17,977 nucleotides of DNA from Clostridiales bacterium (GTDB taxonomy: Bacteria; Bacillota; Clostridia; Christensenellales; Aristaeellaceae). Location of the stretch: assembly GCA_019419995.1 (NCBI GenBank), contig JAHZHZ010000013.1:43265-61241 (forward strand), given 5' to 3'. The notes beneath the pieces are model-generated. The model had not been told where the DNA came from. It worked only from the letters and a program-made list of their open reading frames with translations, and searched no databases. The first letter of the stretch is position 1. The number at the start of each line of letters is the position of its first letter. Of this stretch, positions 1-7,488 are shown piece after piece. The position numbers were made by a program, and so were the translations under genes.

Positions 1-1827
1 CGTCTGCGTCGGTAAAATCGAAGGACTGACACTCGGCCCAATGCTCGGCAAAACTTCCGTCCCCAATGCGCTCAGGGGAAGATATCCCAAAGTTCCGTCT
101 TCGCTGCGCACCTGCGCCCAGTCCCTGGACTGAGCGCAGACGATCAAAGCCGTACCTGTCGGAAGCTTCGCAAGAACCCGAGCGGATTGTACGGGCAATT
201 CCAACAAATCTGTCTCAGCTACGAGGGTATATGGATTTTCAGGCACGGAGCTCAATGGATCCTCCACCAGATTGAATTCCTTCAACGTCTCCACGGATAT
301 CCATCCTGCAAAGCCGTTTCCACCCACCAGGGCCCAGGCTGCATCCACTGCGTATACATTGACCCGCAGCTCTTCAGGCAGACGGGCTATCACCTTGGAT
401 TCCAAGTTCGGCTGGCTGTGAATCTCGACCTGTTCCCGAAGCTTGGCCTGAGCAATGATCTGTCCCGGCTCCGGCAACGAAGAATGAGGGCCCTCCTGAG
501 AAAGGGATATGGTGCGAAGCTGCGTTCCCGGATAGTAAAAGTTCAGGATTTCCCCAACGCTCATGCCATGGGAGGCTGCCATACACTGGGCTCCCCGCTG
601 ACTCATGCCTATTCCGTGTCCCCAACGCCGAAAGATAATTTGAAAAGCATTTTCCCCCTCCTCAACGGAAACCGTCTCGTTTGCCGAAGAATTGATGGAG
701 AGCTTATACCAGTCCTCCAGCCCACCATAGGTGGGCACATCCACGGATATGCTGCTCCAAATCATCTCTCCCGTAATCTGGGATTTTGCCCGAACGCTCA
801 TCGTAAAATGTAAATTGCGATAGAGGCGGCTGGGTGCGGCATATTTGGGGTCTGTAACCACTATGGACTGAATGGAAAGGATTTCGGCGCTTCCACTCTG
901 TGCACCCATATTTTTCAGCTGCGCTTCAATTCCAGCCATGAGTGCGTCTCTCAGTTCAGCCTTCAAGCCGCTGGCATTTTTAGCAATGGTCGCAGTAGTC
1001 TTCCGGGCGGAGCTATTTTCCAAATCGTAGGGATCATCCTTGACGACGCTGTAGCTGAGGCTGCTGCCCCAGGCATTTTTTGTAGATTCCGTTTGCCCGC
1101 CGTTGGAGGCTCCGTAATAGCAGGCAGCCAGAGAACCCCCTGCGTAGAGCACCTGGCCCCGGGTTTCATCTACCGCCTGGATGACCCGGGTCTGTCCGCT
1201 GTTGTAACCCCGGAACACCTGATCGCTGGTGGTATCGGTGACATCATAGCTTTTTGAGGCCCTGGATTCCATCTTGCGCAGGGCATAATTGCGTGCAGCT
1301 ACCGCCTGGGCCTTCAACGCTTCCAAAGGGTAGGAGTTGGACATCTCATAGGCCACCACGCCATAGAGATAATCTTCAATGTACATCCGCAATATGGCGG
1401 CAATGGTTCCCCCAGAAGCGGCAAGATATAAGTCTCCACAAAATACGTTGGCCAAAGTGGGCGAAGTAAATCGAATACCCGTATTCCCCCCAGCACAACG
1501 CAGTAACTTCAAGCTTGAACCGCAATTAAATCTGATTCCCTTGCATTCCAGAAATAATTGATCGCCCTGAGCAGACACCACAACGCTACTGCCCGCAGGC
1601 AGGTTGACCTGCACGTCGCCGGACAACACGTAGGCACAATCCAATTTCATGCCTATGGATGAAGGATTATTTAAGCGGGTGAGCTTTACCCTGATCATGC
1701 CATTGCCCTGTGCCGAAGCCTCCAGAGGAAATCCGGCCATTCCCAAGACAATTACCAGCGTCAACGCCAACCAGCGCCTGAACCGGTAAACCAGGGCCCG
1801 TCCGTTTTTCCCCGCCCTATGCCGCAT
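1..1827 (-). CDS. SpoIID/LytB-domain protein with two SH3-like domains (3' end off window)
   Basis: This frame is open from the ATG at 1827 to the left edge (609 codons, no stop), so the C-terminus is missing. Residues about 12-40 form a signal peptide with a hydrophobic run and an ASA-Q cleavage site. The SpoIID domain follows: YIEDYLYGVVAYEM with the expected catalytic Glu near residue 161, then EALKAQAVAARNYA, a YYGASNGGQTES stretch, and the C-terminal GHGIGMSQRGA motif near 403-411 followed by YYPGTQL. Two SH3-like segments lie near 463-515 and 530-590, then a Ser/Pro-rich stretch. SpoIID is a membrane-anchored lytic transglycosylase that acts on septal peptidoglycan during engulfment. 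LytB-type relatives enhance amidases. The tandem SH3 tail suggests a secreted wall-binding relative rather than the short sporulation SpoIID itself. An in-frame TGA lies 13 codons upstream and a GGGGAA ribosome site precedes this ATG, which fixes the start. Confidence 0.88.
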   Translation of the reverse strand, partial: MRHRAGKNGRALVYRFRRWLALTLVIVLGMAGFPLEASAQGNGMIRVKLTRLNNPSSIGMKLDCAYVLSGDVQVNLPAGSSVVVSAQGDQLFLECKGIRFNCGSSLKLLRCAGGNTGIRFTSPTLANVFCGDLYLAASGGTIAAILRMYIEDYLYGVVAYEMSNSYPLEALKAQAVAARNYALRKMESRASKSYDVTDTTSDQVFRGYNSGQTRVIQAVDETRGQVLYAGGSLAACYYGASNGGQTESTKNAWGSSLSYSVVKDDPYDLENSSARKTTATIAKNASGLKAELRDALMAGIEAQLKNMGAQSGSAEILSIQSIVVTDPKYAAPSRLYRNLHFTMSVRAKSQITGEMIWSSISVDVPTYGGLEDWYKLSINSSANETVSVEEGENAFQIIFRRWGHGIGMSQRGAQCMAASHGMSVGEILNFYYPGTQLRTISLSQEGPHSSLPEPGQIIAQAKLREQVEIHSQPNLESKVIARLPEELRVNVYAVDAAWALVGGNGFAGWISVETLKEFNLVEDPLSSVPENPYTLVAETDLLELPVQSARVLAKLPTGTALIVCAQSRDWAQVRSEDGTLGYLPLSALGTEVLPSIGPSVSPSILPTQT

Positions 1828-2018
1828 CTGCGCGTTCCCCGCTTTCGTAAGACAGTCTCATAACAACTCCGTTCGTTTTCCGATGAAAAATTTCCCCGTC
1901 TCTCCGTCCAGTACAAAGTACATCTCTCCAACAAAAGTCCGCCTACGGCCAAAACGTTTTTTGGTGCTCCCTGCGCTGTTCCAGAAGCGGCAAACCATGC
2001 TCCTTTGCCTTACGGAGG

Positions 2019-2090
2019 AAAAAGGGCCTCAGGCAAGCTGAAAACTTACCCCCGGCTCTTCCTATAGGGAAACCGGCACACAAGCCCTTA
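2019..2090 (-). ncRNA. Possible 72-nt structured RNA with built-in terminator
   Basis: Read on the minus strand, AAGGGC (2089-2084) pairs with GCCCTT (2027-2022), which runs straight into a TTTTT tract (2023-2019). Two hairpins sit inside. One has CCGG/CCGG and TTCC/GGAA pairing at 2052-2076. The other is GGTAAG with CTTGCC at 2032-2050, with one G-U pair. The result is a three-way junction whose closing stem doubles as a terminator. A perfect TATAAT (2102-2097) lies 6 bases upstream of the 5' end, which places the start of transcription at the base of the closing stem. No good -35 box is visible. It could be a small RNA or a leader upstream of the spoIID-like gene. I could not match it to a known riboswitch or to 6S, SRP, tmRNA or RNase P RNA. 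Confidence 0.35.
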
Positions 2091-2181
2091 GAATACATTA
2101 TATATGAGTTTCCATTCTCCTGCCATATTTGCCGCAACAATGTCAGAAACTCGCCCATTTTTGTTCCAAATGCTGTAGGTC

Positions 2182-2210
2182 TTGCTTTTAACCTGTGCCG
2201 CTGCTATACT
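2182..2210 (+). promoter_or_regulatory. Sigma-A promoter of the pdxK-like gene
   Basis: TTGCTT (2182-2187) and TATACT (2205-2210) are separated by 17 bases, with an extended -10 TGC directly before TATACT. Transcription would start near 2217 and leave a leader of about 180 bases. Confidence 0.6.
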
Positions 2211-2368
2211 AAGTGAGCCAGTTTATATTCTGAATGAGAATTGACAGATGCCTTTATCGCCAATTGCAGGCCTATTGACGCTGATGCAGAAATTCAGGCG
2301 AAAGGTTTTCCACAGTTCATTCTCAATTTTAAGAACCAAAAACGGCTGAAGAAAAATACGAACTGCAA

Positions 2369-2382
2369 CCGGGTTTTCCCGG
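2369..2382 (+). promoter_or_regulatory. Small hairpin just before the kinase ribosome site
   Basis: CCGGG-TTTT-CCCGG is a perfect 5-bp stem with a 4-base loop. It ends at the GGTGAGG ribosome binding site (2382-2388), which is 8 bases before the ATG at 2397. It could tune translation, but it is small and may be incidental. Confidence 0.35.
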
Positions 2383-2396
2383 GTGAGGACCTTAAA

Positions 2397-3242
2397 ATGA
2401 ACAATCAGATTACGAAACGCATCGCAGTCATTCAGGATTTAAGTTGCATCGGACGCTGCTCTCTGGGAGTAGCCATGTCCGTTTTGCCTGTAATGGGCGT
2501 AGAAACTGCTGTATTACCCACAGCAATACTTTCTTCTCATACGGCTTTTGAAGAATTTACGTTCATGGATTTCACTTCAGAGGCCAAAAAAATTGTAGCC
2601 CATTGGAAAAAGATGAATCTACACTTTGATGCCATCTATATCGGCTATCTGGGTTCACTGCAGCTGATCCAGCTCGCAACCGACTTCATCCGCCACTTTC
2701 ATACTCCCCAAACGCAGTTGATTGTGGATCCTGCCTTTGGCGATCATGGAAAACTGTACACCGGTTTCGATGACGCCTATGTTCAGGGCATGCGCGATCT
2801 GTGCACTCACGCACAGATTATCCTGCCCAATGTGACGGAAGCTTGTTTCCTAACGGGCATGCCCTACGGCGAAAGCCCGGAGCACAGCAGCCTCCTGGCA
2901 CGCCGGGTAGAAGAAATGCTGGGCGATTCACTAAAGAATGTTGTGCTCACCAGCTGCTGCTTCCCCGATGGAAAAACCGGCTTGATCTGTGTGGGACAGA
3001 ACGCCTTTTTATATCCCCATGAACAGCTTCCCCTGGCTTGCCACGGCACGGGAGATCTGTTTGCTTCCGTATTTTGCGGCCTGATGCTGCGCTGCGAAGA
3101 TGTGGAAAAGAGTGCATGTGTGGCCGCAGACTTTACCTTTGACTGCATCCGCCACTCCATGTCTTGCCCCGATCATCGCTGGTACGGCGTAGATTACGAG
3201 GCCATGTTGCCAGAGCTTGCCCGCAGAATCGCCCACTTTTAA
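2397..3242 (+). CDS. pdxK: Pyridoxamine/pyridoxal kinase
   Basis: The 281-aa product is a ribokinase-fold vitamin B6 kinase of the PdxY/PdxK class. These enzymes phosphorylate pyridoxal, pyridoxamine or pyridoxine with ATP in the salvage of pyridoxal 5'-phosphate. The N-terminus reads IAVIQDLSCIGRCSLGVAMS, typical of the family's substrate-binding start. VLPTAILSSHT and the IYIGYLGS strand follow, then VDPAFGDHGKLY, ILPNVTEACFLTG, and HGTGDLFAS near residues 216-223 with the expected catalytic Asp220. Length fits the family. The ATG at 2397 is chosen because GGTGAGG lies 8 bases upstream and homology-like sequence begins there. The frame stays open upstream to a TTG at 2241, but those 52 codons look like untranslated leader. 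The gene stands alone with its own promoter. The family is clear; the symbol follows common Firmicute naming. Confidence 0.9.
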   Translation: MNNQITKRIAVIQDLSCIGRCSLGVAMSVLPVMGVETAVLPTAILSSHTAFEEFTFMDFTSEAKKIVAHWKKMNLHFDAIYIGYLGSLQLIQLATDFIRHFHTPQTQLIVDPAFGDHGKLYTGFDDAYVQGMRDLCTHAQIILPNVTEACFLTGMPYGESPEHSSLLARRVEEMLGDSLKNVVLTSCCFPDGKTGLICVGQNAFLYPHEQLPLACHGTGDLFASVFCGLMLRCEDVEKSACVAADFTFDCIRHSMSCPDHRWYGVDYEAMLPELARRIAHF

Positions 3243-3411
3243 CAGATCCAGGGATAAAGCTCCTCCTCAGATTGGGAGACGAGGCCGTTTACCTCACCGC
3301 GACTCAATTTCAACATCCTGCTCAGTCGGCGCTGCCTTTATTTCCATATGTGCGTGCACCATTTTGATGGATGGGAAAAATATAGTCCCTTGCAAATGCC
3401 ATCAATGGCCA

Positions 3412-3825
3412 TTATTCTATGGCTTTGATTCCCATTTCCTCCAGTTTTTTTAAATTATACAACATGTCTTTCAATGTTTCCGGCGAATGCCCCTTCCATC
3501 CAACCACTTCGCCGACTACTTTCAATGGATATTTTGAGCGGTAAGATTTTGTAGGATTCCCGGGGAATTTTTTATCTGTGACATTGGGATCATCTTCAAA
3601 TTCCCCCTGTGGTTCCACCACATAAATTCTTTGTTTTCCATCCCCAACCGCCAGTTCTGCGCCCCAAATGGCGGCATCCAAAGTGCCCGAAAAGTATATA
3701 TATTTTGCAATTCTGCCCCCTGCATAATTAGAAGGAAAGCCTCTTGTCAACAAATCTCCCGTTTTCAATTCCGCCTTTGTCCCATGAAAAAAAGTTCCAG
3801 CACTGAACGTTACCTGTCTATCCAT
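3412..3825 (-). CDS. arr: NAD(+)-rifampin ADP-ribosyltransferase (Arr)
   Basis: The 137-aa product matches the compact Arr family from end to end. The signs are FFHGTKAELKTGDLLTRGF near the N-terminus, then KYIYFSGTLDAAIWGAELA, then YVVEPQGEFEDDPNVTDKKF with PGNPTKSYRS, and the closing VVGEVVGWKGHSPE. His14, Tyr44 and Asp78/79 line up with the His-Tyr-Asp residues used by Arr enzymes. Arr transfers ADP-ribose from NAD+ to a hydroxyl on the rifamycin ansa bridge, which inactivates the drug in the cytoplasm. Length is normal for the family (about 140 aa). A clean AGGAG (3837-3833) sits 7 bases before the ATG. The gene looks somewhat AT-richer than its neighbours and stands alone on this strand below the XRE regulator, so it may have been acquired. 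Function in this host is inferred from sequence only. Confidence 0.93.
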   Translation of the reverse strand: MDRQVTFSAGTFFHGTKAELKTGDLLTRGFPSNYAGGRIAKYIYFSGTLDAAIWGAELAVGDGKQRIYVVEPQGEFEDDPNVTDKKFPGNPTKSYRSKYPLKVVGEVVGWKGHSPETLKDMLYNLKKLEEMGIKAIE

Positions 3826-3861
3826 CTGTTTTCTCCTATGCCCATCGTTTTCTCTTAATCC

Positions 3862-3888
3862 ATACTATTCATACATCTAATAGGTCAA
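3862..3888 (-). promoter_or_regulatory. Weak candidate promoter of arr
   Basis: On the minus strand TTGACC (3888-3883) is followed after 15 bases by TAGTAT (3867-3862). The spacing is short and the -10 imperfect, so this is only the best available candidate in the 183 bases upstream of arr. Confidence 0.3.
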
Positions 3889-3892
3889 TAAT

Positions 3893-3906
3893 AACACAAC
3901 TGTGTT
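3893..3906. promoter_or_regulatory. Palindrome upstream of arr, possible operator
   Basis: AACACA-AC-TGTGTT is a perfect 6+6 palindrome placed directly upstream of the candidate arr -35 box. It could bind a dimeric regulator such as the neighbouring XRE protein. That link is a guess from position alone. Confidence 0.25.
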
Positions 3907-4008
3907 GCCTCTAATATAAAACTACAATGTTTAAGTTTTCACCCCGCTTGTACCAGCATACAAACAGGCAATCTCAGCTCCCCCCCACTACTATCGGCAC
4001 GAATCAAA

Positions 4009-4452
4009 TTATTTCCAATGCTTCAGCTGTGAAAGATAGGCATCAAACGAAGCGCGTCTGAATTCATCGTCCAGATGATCGGGGTTCGGCATATGCCCCA
4101 CCAAATAATCCATCAGGTCATCCTTCGATGGATAGGTAAATTTGCCATCTGCATAGCACCATTTGCAATAATCCTCATTGTAGCTTTCATCCAGTTCCCG
4201 GCTTATCAAATCATCCTCGTATAACGGCATTCCACAGCATTGGCAGACAAGCTGTCTAGGCGAACCCAGCAGCGTATTGATTGACACATCAAATTCCCTG
4301 GATAATATTTTTAATGTTTCCGTATTCGGTTGCGTTTCCCCCGTTTCCCAACGGCTGATCGCCTGTCTGGTAACATGGATGCGCTGTGCCATTTGCTCCT
4401 GTGTAAGCTTATTTTTCTCACGAAGGTCCTTAAGAATATCCCTGATTTCCAT
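4009..4452 (-). CDS. XRE-family regulator with C-terminal zinc ribbon
   Basis: The 147-aa protein starts with a Cro/CI-type helix-turn-helix (residues about 4-60: LREKNKLTQEQMAQRIHVTR, then QAISRWETGETQPNTETL). A putative zinc-ribbon domain follows, with CQCCGMPL near 70-77 and YCKWCYADGKF near 95-105. Cys70, 72, 73, 96 and 99 are the likely metal ligands. This fusion is a recurrent Firmicute regulator type whose ligand is generally unknown. The ATG at 4452 has a strong AGGAGG 8 bases upstream and a consensus-like promoter. The gene reads toward arr with 183 bases between them, so it could influence arr, but no direct link is visible. Function as a DNA-binding repressor is inferred from the HTH. 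Confidence 0.88.
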   Translation of the reverse strand: MEIRDILKDLREKNKLTQEQMAQRIHVTRQAISRWETGETQPNTETLKILSREFDVSINTLLGSPRQLVCQCCGMPLYEDDLISRELDESYNEDYCKWCYADGKFTYPSKDDLMDYLVGHMPNPDHLDDEFRRASFDAYLSQLKHWK

Positions 4453-4482
4453 GTCTACCCCTCCTGAAAAGATGCTACCTTC

Positions 4483-4511
4483 ATTATAAGTCTACGCTAT
4501 GATTCTAACAA
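4483..4511 (-). promoter_or_regulatory. Sigma-A promoter of the XRE/zinc-ribbon gene
   Basis: On the minus strand TTGTTA (4511-4506) and a perfect TATAAT (4488-4483) are 17 bases apart, 31 bases before the ATG. Confidence 0.65.
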
Positions 4512-4703
4512 GCAACACGCCGTTGCCATGAACGTGCACATTACTTCAGATATAGATTCCCTCCACACTCCTTATGGCAACACTGCAGTTGGCAAATTCA
4601 TCCTGCGCCGGGATAGATTGGACAGCGCTTTGTTGTTTTCCAGCACACCTCTGCTCTCCGCTTTGAAATCAAACTCTGTCACAACCGTTGAAATACACAG
4701 ACA

Positions 4704-4739
4704 CGCCCCTGTCCGGTTTTCCTTTACCGGTCAGGGGCG
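4704..4739 (-). terminator. Likely terminator of the lysine-importer operon
   Basis: CGCCCCTGtCCGG pairs with CCGGtCAGGGGCG, a 13-position stem with one mismatch and a 10-base loop. It starts 51 bases after the stop codon of the ATPase gene. No strong T run follows on either strand, so termination may be partial or helped by a factor. Confidence 0.55.
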
Positions 4740-4790
4740 CGCTTCAAAGACCGCAGTCCTTCCTATGGTTAACTAATTTTCCAGTTCTTT

Positions 4791-5525
4791 CTACAAGACC
4801 CTGGACAAAAACTCCCGCAGCCTAGGGGTTTGAGGATTGGTGAGCACCTCTCCCGGCGCTCCCTGTTCCACAATTACACCGCCATCCATAAATACCACGT
4901 CATGGGCCACACTCCGCGCAAAGCCCATTTCATGGGTGACCACCAGCATTGTTAATCCGCTCTTGGCCAAATCCTTCATAACGGATAGAACTTCGCCCAC
5001 CATCTCAGGATCCAACGCAGAGGTCGGTTCATCAAAGAGCAGCACTTCGGGGTCCATGGACAGGGCCCTGGCAATGGCCACGCGCTGCTTCTGCCCGCCG
5101 GAAAGCTGACGGGGCTTGGCCTGCACAAACTGCCCCATACCTACCTTCTCCAGATAGCGCATAGCGTTCTCCCGGCTCTGTTCAGCACTGCGCCCCAGCA
5201 CCTTCATTTGTCCCAGCATACAGTTTTTCAGCACTGACATGTTATTAAAAAGATTGAACTGCTGGAACACCATTCCCACCCGGGCGTGATACTCTGCCAA
5301 AGACAACTCGCCTGTCTGAATATCCTTCCCATGGAAGCGAATGACCCCCGCATCCGGGGTCTCCAGCAGGTTAATGCAACGCAACAGCGTGGATTTTCCA
5401 GAACCGGACGAGCCGATGATACAGGTCACTTCACCCTTGCGAGCTGCAAAATCCACATCCCGCAACACCTCATGGCTGCCAAAGGACTTTCGAAGATGGC
5501 TGACCTCAATCACATAATTTTCCAT
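4791..5525 (-). CDS. Amino-acid ABC transporter ATP-binding protein (lysine, inferred)
   Basis: The 244-aa protein is a polar-amino-acid-type ABC ATPase (GlnQ/HisP class) that drives the importer from the cytoplasmic face. Walker A is GSSGSGKST at residues 38-46, the Q-loop Gln is 88, the signature LSGGQ is 141-145, Walker B is VLLFDEP at 161-167, and the H-loop His is 198. LDPEMVGEVL and the THEMGFAR segment are typical of this class. The ATG at 5525 has AAGGAGG 8 bases upstream. That ribosome site lies inside the 3' end of the permease gene, whose stop is only 2 bases away, so translation is probably coupled. Together with the permease and binding protein it makes one importer. The specificity call comes from the lysine riboswitch that opens the operon, not from this protein. 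Confidence 0.93.
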   Translation of the reverse strand: MENYVIEVSHLRKSFGSHEVLRDVDFAARKGEVTCIIGSSGSGKSTLLRCINLLETPDAGVIRFHGKDIQTGELSLAEYHARVGMVFQQFNLFNNMSVLKNCMLGQMKVLGRSAEQSRENAMRYLEKVGMGQFVQAKPRQLSGGQKQRVAIARALSMDPEVLLFDEPTSALDPEMVGEVLSVMKDLAKSGLTMLVVTHEMGFARSVAHDVVFMDGGVIVEQGAPGEVLTNPQTPRLREFLSRVL

Positions 5526-5527
5526 GT

Positions 5528-6301
5528 TCAGGCCTCCTTATGCACGTGGATTACGGCGCGGCTGTCGGACTGAGAACCCATGATCACATAATTGTCCGGC
5601 CCATCCATCTTCTTTTCTACCCAGCGTAGCAGACGGGTAATGGTAAAGGTGAGCACCAGATAAATCACTGCTATGATAAAGTAGACCTCAAAGTAGCGGA
5701 AGTAAGTGCCCGCCGCCGACTTGGCCATGAAAAACAACTCCGTAACGGAAATGACGTTGAGCACCGAGGAATCCTTGATGTTGATGATGAATTCATTGCC
5801 GATGGACGGCATGATATTTCGAATGGCCTGGGGCAGCACCACGTGTACCATAGTCTGCCAGTGGGTCAGACCAATGGAATGCGCCGCTTCCGTCTGTCCC
5901 TTATCAATGGAAATAATTCCGCCCCGAACGATTTCCGCCATGTAGGCACCGGTATTGATGGAAATGACGAAAATAGCTGCAGCCATTCTCGGCATATTGA
6001 ATCCCGTCAATTGCAGCGTTCCATAGTAGATGACCATGGACTGCACGATCATGGGCGTTCCCCGGAACACTTCAATATAAGCGCTCAGTATGCCGTGAAC
6101 AATTTTCAGCGGTATGCGTTTGAAGGGGGATGCCTTGGGTCCAAGTTCAATTGTGCGCACAATGGCCACCAATAGGCCGATCAAAAAACCCAGCACCGTA
6201 CCCGTAATAGCGATTAAAAGCGTATTGACGGTTCCCTGCACAAAAAGTCCGCCATACTCTTCAATCAGAAAGCCCACCCAGCCGAAAAATGTCGTTGGCA
6301 T
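5528..6301 (-). CDS. Amino-acid ABC transporter permease (lysine, inferred)
   Basis: This 257-aa inner-membrane protein is a HisM/GlnP-type permease. An N-terminal membrane segment (about 17-45, GLFVQGTVNTLLIAITGTVL) leads into a run of further helices, with GTPMIVQSMVIYYG and NTGAYMAEIVRGGI typical of the family. The cytoplasmic EAA loop, EAAHSIGLTHWQTMVHVVLP, contacts the ATPase. Only one permease gene is present, so the channel is probably a homodimer. The ATG at 6301 has AAAGGAGG 6 bases upstream. The gene follows the binding-protein gene after 73 bases and overlaps the ribosome site of the ATPase gene. The C-terminus carries a polar tail beyond the last helix, which is a little longer than usual. 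Confidence 0.93.
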   Translation of the reverse strand: MPTTFFGWVGFLIEEYGGLFVQGTVNTLLIAITGTVLGFLIGLLVAIVRTIELGPKASPFKRIPLKIVHGILSAYIEVFRGTPMIVQSMVIYYGTLQLTGFNMPRMAAAIFVISINTGAYMAEIVRGGIISIDKGQTEAAHSIGLTHWQTMVHVVLPQAIRNIMPSIGNEFIINIKDSSVLNVISVTELFFMAKSAAGTYFRYFEVYFIIAVIYLVLTFTITRLLRWVEKKMDGPDNYVIMGSQSDSRAVIHVHKEA

Positions 6302-6374
6302 AATGCTCCTCCTTTATGTATGCGCTTCGCGGGCGCACACACATGTACGCCCGCGAACAAATTCACCAATTGGT

Positions 6375-7172
6375 TTATTCCGCGCTGGGCTGTGCAGCAA
6401 GAGCTTCACCCATAATCTGCACGCGCTCCTCTTCGGAAATGGTAGCCAGTGCCTCGTTGATTCGACCCAGCAGTTCGCTGCCCTTAGCCACGCCCACCGC
6501 AATGGTGGTATCGGCGGGATCCGCCTCAAAGCCCTGACCATCCTCAAAAGCCACAAAGGTCAAATCCGGGTTTGTCGCCACAGCGCTCTCCGCACCGGGA
6601 CGTTCAGAAATATAGCCGTCCACCGCACCAGAAGTTACCGCCACGATCATCGTCGGGAAGGTATCCATAGGCGTGGCGTGGTTTACATCGGGAATCTGAT
6701 CAATAACGGTATCATGAAAGGTATTGAGCTGCCCAACTATGGTGGCCCCGGAAAAATCTGCCAGAGAGGTAGCCCCAGCATAGGCCCCATCCTTCTTAAC
6801 CACAATTACCAGATCACTCTCGTAATAGGGGTCGCTGAAATCGATCGTGGCCTTGCGCTCCTCCGTGGGACTCATGCCGGCAATGATGCAATCAATAGCA
6901 CCGGACATAATGGACGGAATCAGGCCGTCCCACTCGGTCTTTACAATTTCCAGATCGCAGCCCATGGCCTCAGCCACCCGCTTGGCGATGCGCACATCGT
7001 ATCCGTCGGCGTATCCGCCACCGGCTAGAGGCACTGCTTCTTCACTTTCACCCGCCTGCGTCCAGTTAAAGGGCGCATAATTACACTCCATACCCACGCG
7101 CAGAGTCTCCGCGCAGGCGCAGCTCACGGTCAACATCACAAGTACCAGCAGAACAGTCAGCATTCTCTTCAT
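6375..7172 (-). CDS. Extracellular amino-acid-binding protein of the ABC importer (lysine, inferred)
   Basis: The 265-aa protein is a family 3 solute-binding protein. It has a cleavable signal: a basic MKRM start, a hydrophobic core to about residue 17, then SCACAE, where either ACA-E cleavage or lipid attachment at a Cys is possible. The mature part shows LRVGMECNYAPFNW, GYDVRIAKRVAEAMGCDLE, WDGLIPSIMSGAIDCIIAGM, TEERKATIDFSDPYY and the lobe-2 segment GQLNTFHDTVI, all hallmarks of the family. It captures the substrate outside the cell and hands it to the permease. The frame extends upstream to 7379, but the ATG at 7172 is correct: AAGGAGG (7188-7182) is 9 bases before it and the signal peptide begins there. 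The upstream frame is riboswitch RNA. Lysine is inferred from that riboswitch. Confidence 0.92.
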   Translation of the reverse strand: MKRMLTVLLVLVMLTVSCACAETLRVGMECNYAPFNWTQAGESEEAVPLAGGGYADGYDVRIAKRVAEAMGCDLEIVKTEWDGLIPSIMSGAIDCIIAGMSPTEERKATIDFSDPYYESDLVIVVKKDGAYAGATSLADFSGATIVGQLNTFHDTVIDQIPDVNHATPMDTFPTMIVAVTSGAVDGYISERPGAESAVATNPDLTFVAFEDGQGFEADPADTTIAVGVAKGSELLGRINEALATISEEERVQIMGEALAAQPSAE

Positions 7173-7227
7173 TCGTCTCTTCCTCCTTAAACTAATTCCC
7201 CTGGGTCGGAATTGCCGGAAGCATAAA

Positions 7228-7256
7228 AGCGGCCGCAGCTCTGCGCTACGACCGCT
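7228..7256 (-). terminator. Riboswitch-controlled intrinsic terminator
   Basis: On the minus strand AGCGGTCGTAGC (7256-7245) pairs over all 12 positions, with two G-U pairs, to GCTGCGGCCGCT (7239-7228). The loop is 5 bases and TTTTAT follows. It lies between the lysine aptamer and the first gene, so it is the expected off-switch when lysine is bound. Confidence 0.85.
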
Positions 7257-7286
7257 GGAAACTCCAACAAAAAATGCTGTTCTCCG

Positions 7287-7463
7287 GCAATAGCGCTCCA
7301 CAGCCTCCGACGAAGGCCATGACAGTCGCACGGATCTTCTCCGTACGCCCAACTTGAACCCCTTCAAGCAGGTTCGCATTTCGGCGGCGTCCCCTTTTAT
7401 GCGGATTCATAGCTGCTTGAACAGCTCCTCCGCACGACTTATGAAAGCCGCGCCTCTAATTGC
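7287..7463 (-). promoter_or_regulatory. Lysine riboswitch (L-box) aptamer
   Basis: The minus-strand RNA carries the L-box conserved blocks in order: AGAGGCGCGGC (from 7457), a GGAGGAGCTG hairpin arm, TATGAATCCGCATAAAAGG, GGGGACGCCGCCGAA, a CTTGAAGGGGTTCAAG hairpin, GCGACTGTCA, and GGAGCGCTATTGC at the 3' end. GCAATTAG (from 7463) pairs with CTATTGC (7293-7287) as P1, with one bulge. The order and spacing follow the known Bacillus lysC leader closely. L-boxes bind lysine and lower expression of lysine synthesis or import genes. Here it sits between a consensus promoter and an amino-acid importer, with a terminator downstream at 7228-7256, so control by transcription attenuation is expected. 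Confidence 0.92.
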
Positions 7464-7488
7464 GTGAGGTTTTTAAAACCTTGTATGT

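Larger units (their letters stand above)
1828..2396. other. Gene-free stretch between divergent spoIID-like and pdxK genes
   Basis: I see no convincing protein gene in these 569 bases. The stretch holds a possible structured small RNA on the minus strand (2019-2090), a good plus-strand promoter (2182-2210), and a 180-base leader of the kinase gene that ends in a small hairpin. Short minus-strand ORFs at 1858-1998 (46 aa) and 1943-2158 (71 aa) lack properly spaced ribosome sites and show no recognisable domain. Confidence 0.6.
4453..4790. other. Intergenic stretch between XRE gene and ABC importer
   Basis: These 338 bases hold the promoter of the XRE gene (4483-4511) and the hairpin that ends the importer operon (4704-4739). 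An 82-codon plus-strand frame (4528-4776) runs through that hairpin, has no ribosome site and resembles nothing. I treat the rest as untranslated spacer. Confidence 0.6.

Noticed and set aside
1858..1998. 46-codon minus-strand ORF directly upstream of the spoIID-like gene
   Set aside because: AAGGAG is only one base from the ATG, too close to work, and the sequence shows no family. Could be revisited if conserved.
1943..2158. 71-codon minus-strand ORF upstream of the spoIID-like gene
   Set aside because: Weak or absent ribosome site, and it crosses the structured RNA region. No domain seen.
2241..2396. N-terminal extension of the pyridoxamine kinase from a TTG
   Set aside because: The family start and a ribosome site are at 2397. 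The extension is probably leader RNA.
4528..4776. 82-codon plus-strand ORF between the XRE gene and the importer
   Set aside because: No ribosome site, no recognisable sequence, and it runs through the terminator hairpin at 4704-4739.
6114..7028. 304-codon plus-strand ORF opposite the importer genes
   Set aside because: Antisense shadow of two well-supported ABC transporter genes.
7173..7379. N-terminal extension of the binding protein
   Set aside because: This region is the terminator and aptamer of the lysine riboswitch. The signal peptide and ribosome site support the start at 7172.
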